Below, in pieces: positions 61,924-64,000 of a stretch of DNA of 64,000 nucleotides. A program made the translations under genes and the position numbers. Under the pieces are notes generated by a model. That model saw nothing but the letters and a program-made list of their open reading frames with translations. It was not told the DNA's origin and searched no databases. This stretch comes from Sophora flavescens (taxonomy: Eukaryota > Streptophyta > Magnoliopsida > Fabales > Fabaceae): assembly GCA_030762895.1 (NCBI GenBank), contig CM061062.1, positions 3,309,501-3,373,500 on the forward strand. The letters are read 5' to 3'. The number at the start of each line of letters is the position of its first letter. The stretch's first letter is position 1.

Positions 61924-64000
61924 CTATGATTTTTTTGCAGAAATCTTTCTTGCTGCTATAATTGTCATCTCAAGAGAATGCTCCATGCACGACTTGAATT
62001 TTTGCTTGTCGATGAAGCCTTTCTCCATTCCAAACGCAATTCTTAACTTTCCCATGTAGCTCATGATCGTTATAGTGAGACTCTGCGACGACGACAACAA
62101 CAAAAAACATTATATATGCCAAAATCAGGTTAATAAGTTTTCAGTGCTGTTCTATTTTCTTTTTTGGAAGAAAAACAAATGTAGAATTTAAATAATTAAT
62201 TTATGTTTTCTTTTGTTTTATGTGATAATAATGTAATCCTGATAAGAATAGTTTTAAATGTAATTATTAGTATAACAACATATCAAAAAGTGCAAAAACG
62301 AATACACTAATGATATTTGAATATCCATTTGGGATACTTTTTTTGAACACCTCATGACAATTGTGTAAATAGATACAATGAGAATTGTATAAATATAAGT
62401 ACAATATTAACTCATATATACTTTGGTGTTCATATAACACACCTCAAACTGATGTGCTAGCTAGTAGCTTAATTTTTAGTGTTATGATATTTGAACATCC
62501 AATTTCAAATATCGTATGTGACACTGTATGCGTTTATCTTTATATCTCACTTACTTTTTTATCTTTTTTGTGTACAAACATCAAAAAAATATACCAAAAA
62601 ATCAAAAGGATACTGTATGATGTCCCAAATTTGATGTTGAAATATAATTTCTTTGACTTTTAACCGGCGAGAAATAGATTATTTTCTTTAATTAAAAAGT
62701 GCTGGAAAAAAAACGACTTTTTTTATTATATGTTAACGTTGATGAATGTTCCCCAACTACCACAAGTCGTCAACAACCAAATTAATGGATCATTAATTGG
62801 AAAGAACATCAGAAAAAGCTAATGCATACTGAACGTGATAGAGATAGAGACATGCTTCCTTCCAGCGTAGAAAAAGAGAGAGATTTTTTCTACTGCAATC
62901 AATCACATTCACATACCTCTGGTGGTCCAAGGACCATGAAGTATAAACCTTTAACTGGATGGTTAGCCAAAGCAATTTTTTCCACTGGCCCAACGATGCT
63001 TGAGATTGTTGTGCTCGAATTTCTTAGAGTACTGTGTACGTATCTAGCTGCAGCCTGAAAACCAAATGTATTATAAGAAAAAATTAAATGACTAGATATA
63101 ATTAATTTGTAGTTGAAAGTTAGTTATAGAATTGAAGACTATAGTAGCAAAATGTACTTTTAGTCGTTTAGCCACTTTTGAATTATCAATGTGAGAGTGG
63201 TCGGGTGCTGGATACTCATAAATAAGGTTTCAAATTTAAATTTTGTAAATGAACAAAAATGTAGGATCAAATAAGATTGAATATTTTATTATGTTTCCAA
63301 AACCTTGAATCTATTTACTTTTATATCTAATATTTTCTTTATTTACTATTTGAAGGATTATTAGAAGTATAAAATAAATTATACAAAAAAAAAGTATAAA
63401 ATAAAACTTTAGTGAAACTAAAAAAATTATTGCAAGATCTAAATATTTAAGTCAATATTTAAAGATTAAAATACTGCCTAGCAGTCTATATAACAATGAA
63501 GAATAATAATATTTTTTTTGTTTGATACTCACCCTAATTAGTCCTTGGAACCGAGTGAAGCGCCCAAGATCCCACACGGCTGATCCTTTGGACCCGCTAT
63601 GAGACTAATCTCCAAGTCGGTCGCGTGGTTAGTAAAGCTTGGCCGAGGATTGTTGCATACCCAAATAACGAACTCGGACAGAATCCGAACAATTCGTCCT
63701 TAAGTAGCAGTGCGTTAACCACTTGTCCTCAACCACTTGGTTGAAGAATAATAACATTTAACTAAGCATATATACTCAGTTTAAAATAAAATAAAAAAAT
63801 AATGCGTAGTTAGGTAGCTACCTACCTCTGGGCCTCTGAGTTTGTTGACCATATTTAAGAGCATGCCAGTAAGAGGTGTGGCCCAAGAATTTTTCTTCCT
63901 GGCGATTTCTTTATGGGCTTCCCATATGAACTGAAGTGGGTTGGCTGATCTGGTGTCGTTTAGCTCTGGAATTGGTACATGCAAAAAGGCAAATCGATTA
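61924..64000 (-). CDS. WSD1-type wax ester synthase / diacylglycerol acyltransferase, last three exons (5' part outside window)
   Basis: Exons on the - strand: from beyond 64000 down to 63826, 62917-63054 (46 codons) and 61924-62082 (52 codons plus TAG). All junctions are GT/AG and in phase 0. The C-terminal domain of the bifunctional WS/DGAT family is recognisable: NRFAFLHVPIPEL, then IWEAHKEIARKKNS, ISSIVGPVEKIALANHPVKG and ITIMSYMGKLRIAFGMEKGF, ending ISAKKS. Members esterify fatty alcohols or diacylglycerol with acyl-CoA, in cuticular wax or storage lipid synthesis, at the ER. The catalytic HHxxxDG motif would be encoded upstream, outside the window, so activity cannot be judged. No disruption is seen in the visible part. 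Confidence 0.88.
62480..62655. mobile_element. Small MITE-like inverted repeat in the last WSD1 intron
   Basis: The left part (GTTATGATATTTGAACATCC, then CAAATATCGTATGTGAC) and the inverted right part (AAATTATATTTCAACATC, then AAATTTGGGACATCATAC) are imperfectly complementary. Its termini resemble those of the RCC1 intron 3 MITE (ATGATATTTGAAC). Borders are approximate. Confidence 0.5.
63510..63741 (-). mobile_element. tRNA-derived SINE in a WSD1 intron, - strand
   Basis: On the - strand an A box-like TGGTTGAGGACAAGTGGTTAA is followed by a degenerate B box (CGAGTTCGTTATTTGGG) and an A-run tail (T-run about 63512-63519). A 13-bp perfect duplication TGAAGAATAATAA flanks it (63497-63509 and 63742-63754), so the insertion is clear. 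Confidence 0.85.

Overview
This window is plant nuclear DNA. It has short exons with GT/AG introns, MITEs, tRNA-derived SINEs, a CACTA element and Sirevirus-type Ty1/copia retrotransposons. The families present and the AT-rich background fit a papilionoid legume (Medicago/Trifolium/Vicia type), but that is inference; I could not run a search.

Only two host genes are clearly supported. (1) An RCC1-repeat protein gene on the + strand at 6251-23809. Its 11 exons join without a frame break into 396 codons. It is the plant RCC1-family type represented by Arabidopsis At5g16040/At3g02510, not the UVR8 photoreceptor. (2) The last three exons of a WSD1-type wax ester synthase/diacylglycerol acyltransferase on the - strand, 61924 to beyond the right edge. 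The left edge (about 241-1298) holds a broken WD40-repeat gene fragment. A possible lone host exon lies at 26305-26452.

The rest is mostly transposable elements. I placed many of their borders by matching target-site duplications (TSDs). From left to right: a TIR element (1587-6130) ends about 120 bp before the RCC1 start codon and carries a 3.56-kb solo LTR. RCC1 intron 7 holds two LTR elements: a short gag-only gypsy-like element at 9992-14751 and a gag-deleted copia element at 15744-18739. RCC1 intron 8 holds a compact gag-only element (19450-21730). All three intronic elements are antisense to the gene. Then comes a nested stack from 26453 to 61158: a hAT-like element (8-bp TSD) was entered by a solo LTR (26590-59533) and by a second solo LTR (59845-60624). 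The first solo LTR was itself entered by a complete Sirevirus-like element (28267-52952), a hAT MITE (53272-54077) and a CACTA element (54169-59236). The Sirevirus contains a second complete Sirevirus-like element in opposite orientation (30544-39422) inside gag, and another solo LTR (45026-48824) inside its third ORF. The CACTA element carries a B3-like two-exon fragment and a further LTR-like sequence split by a solo LTR (56509-57846).

No operon, CRISPR, rRNA or functional tRNA gene was seen. I found no convincing wholly new system. The most interesting points are the datable nesting, the independent arrays of self-complementary CpG-rich motifs in three unrelated LTR families, the gag-only non-autonomous elements, and the strictly antisense insertions in the RCC1 gene.
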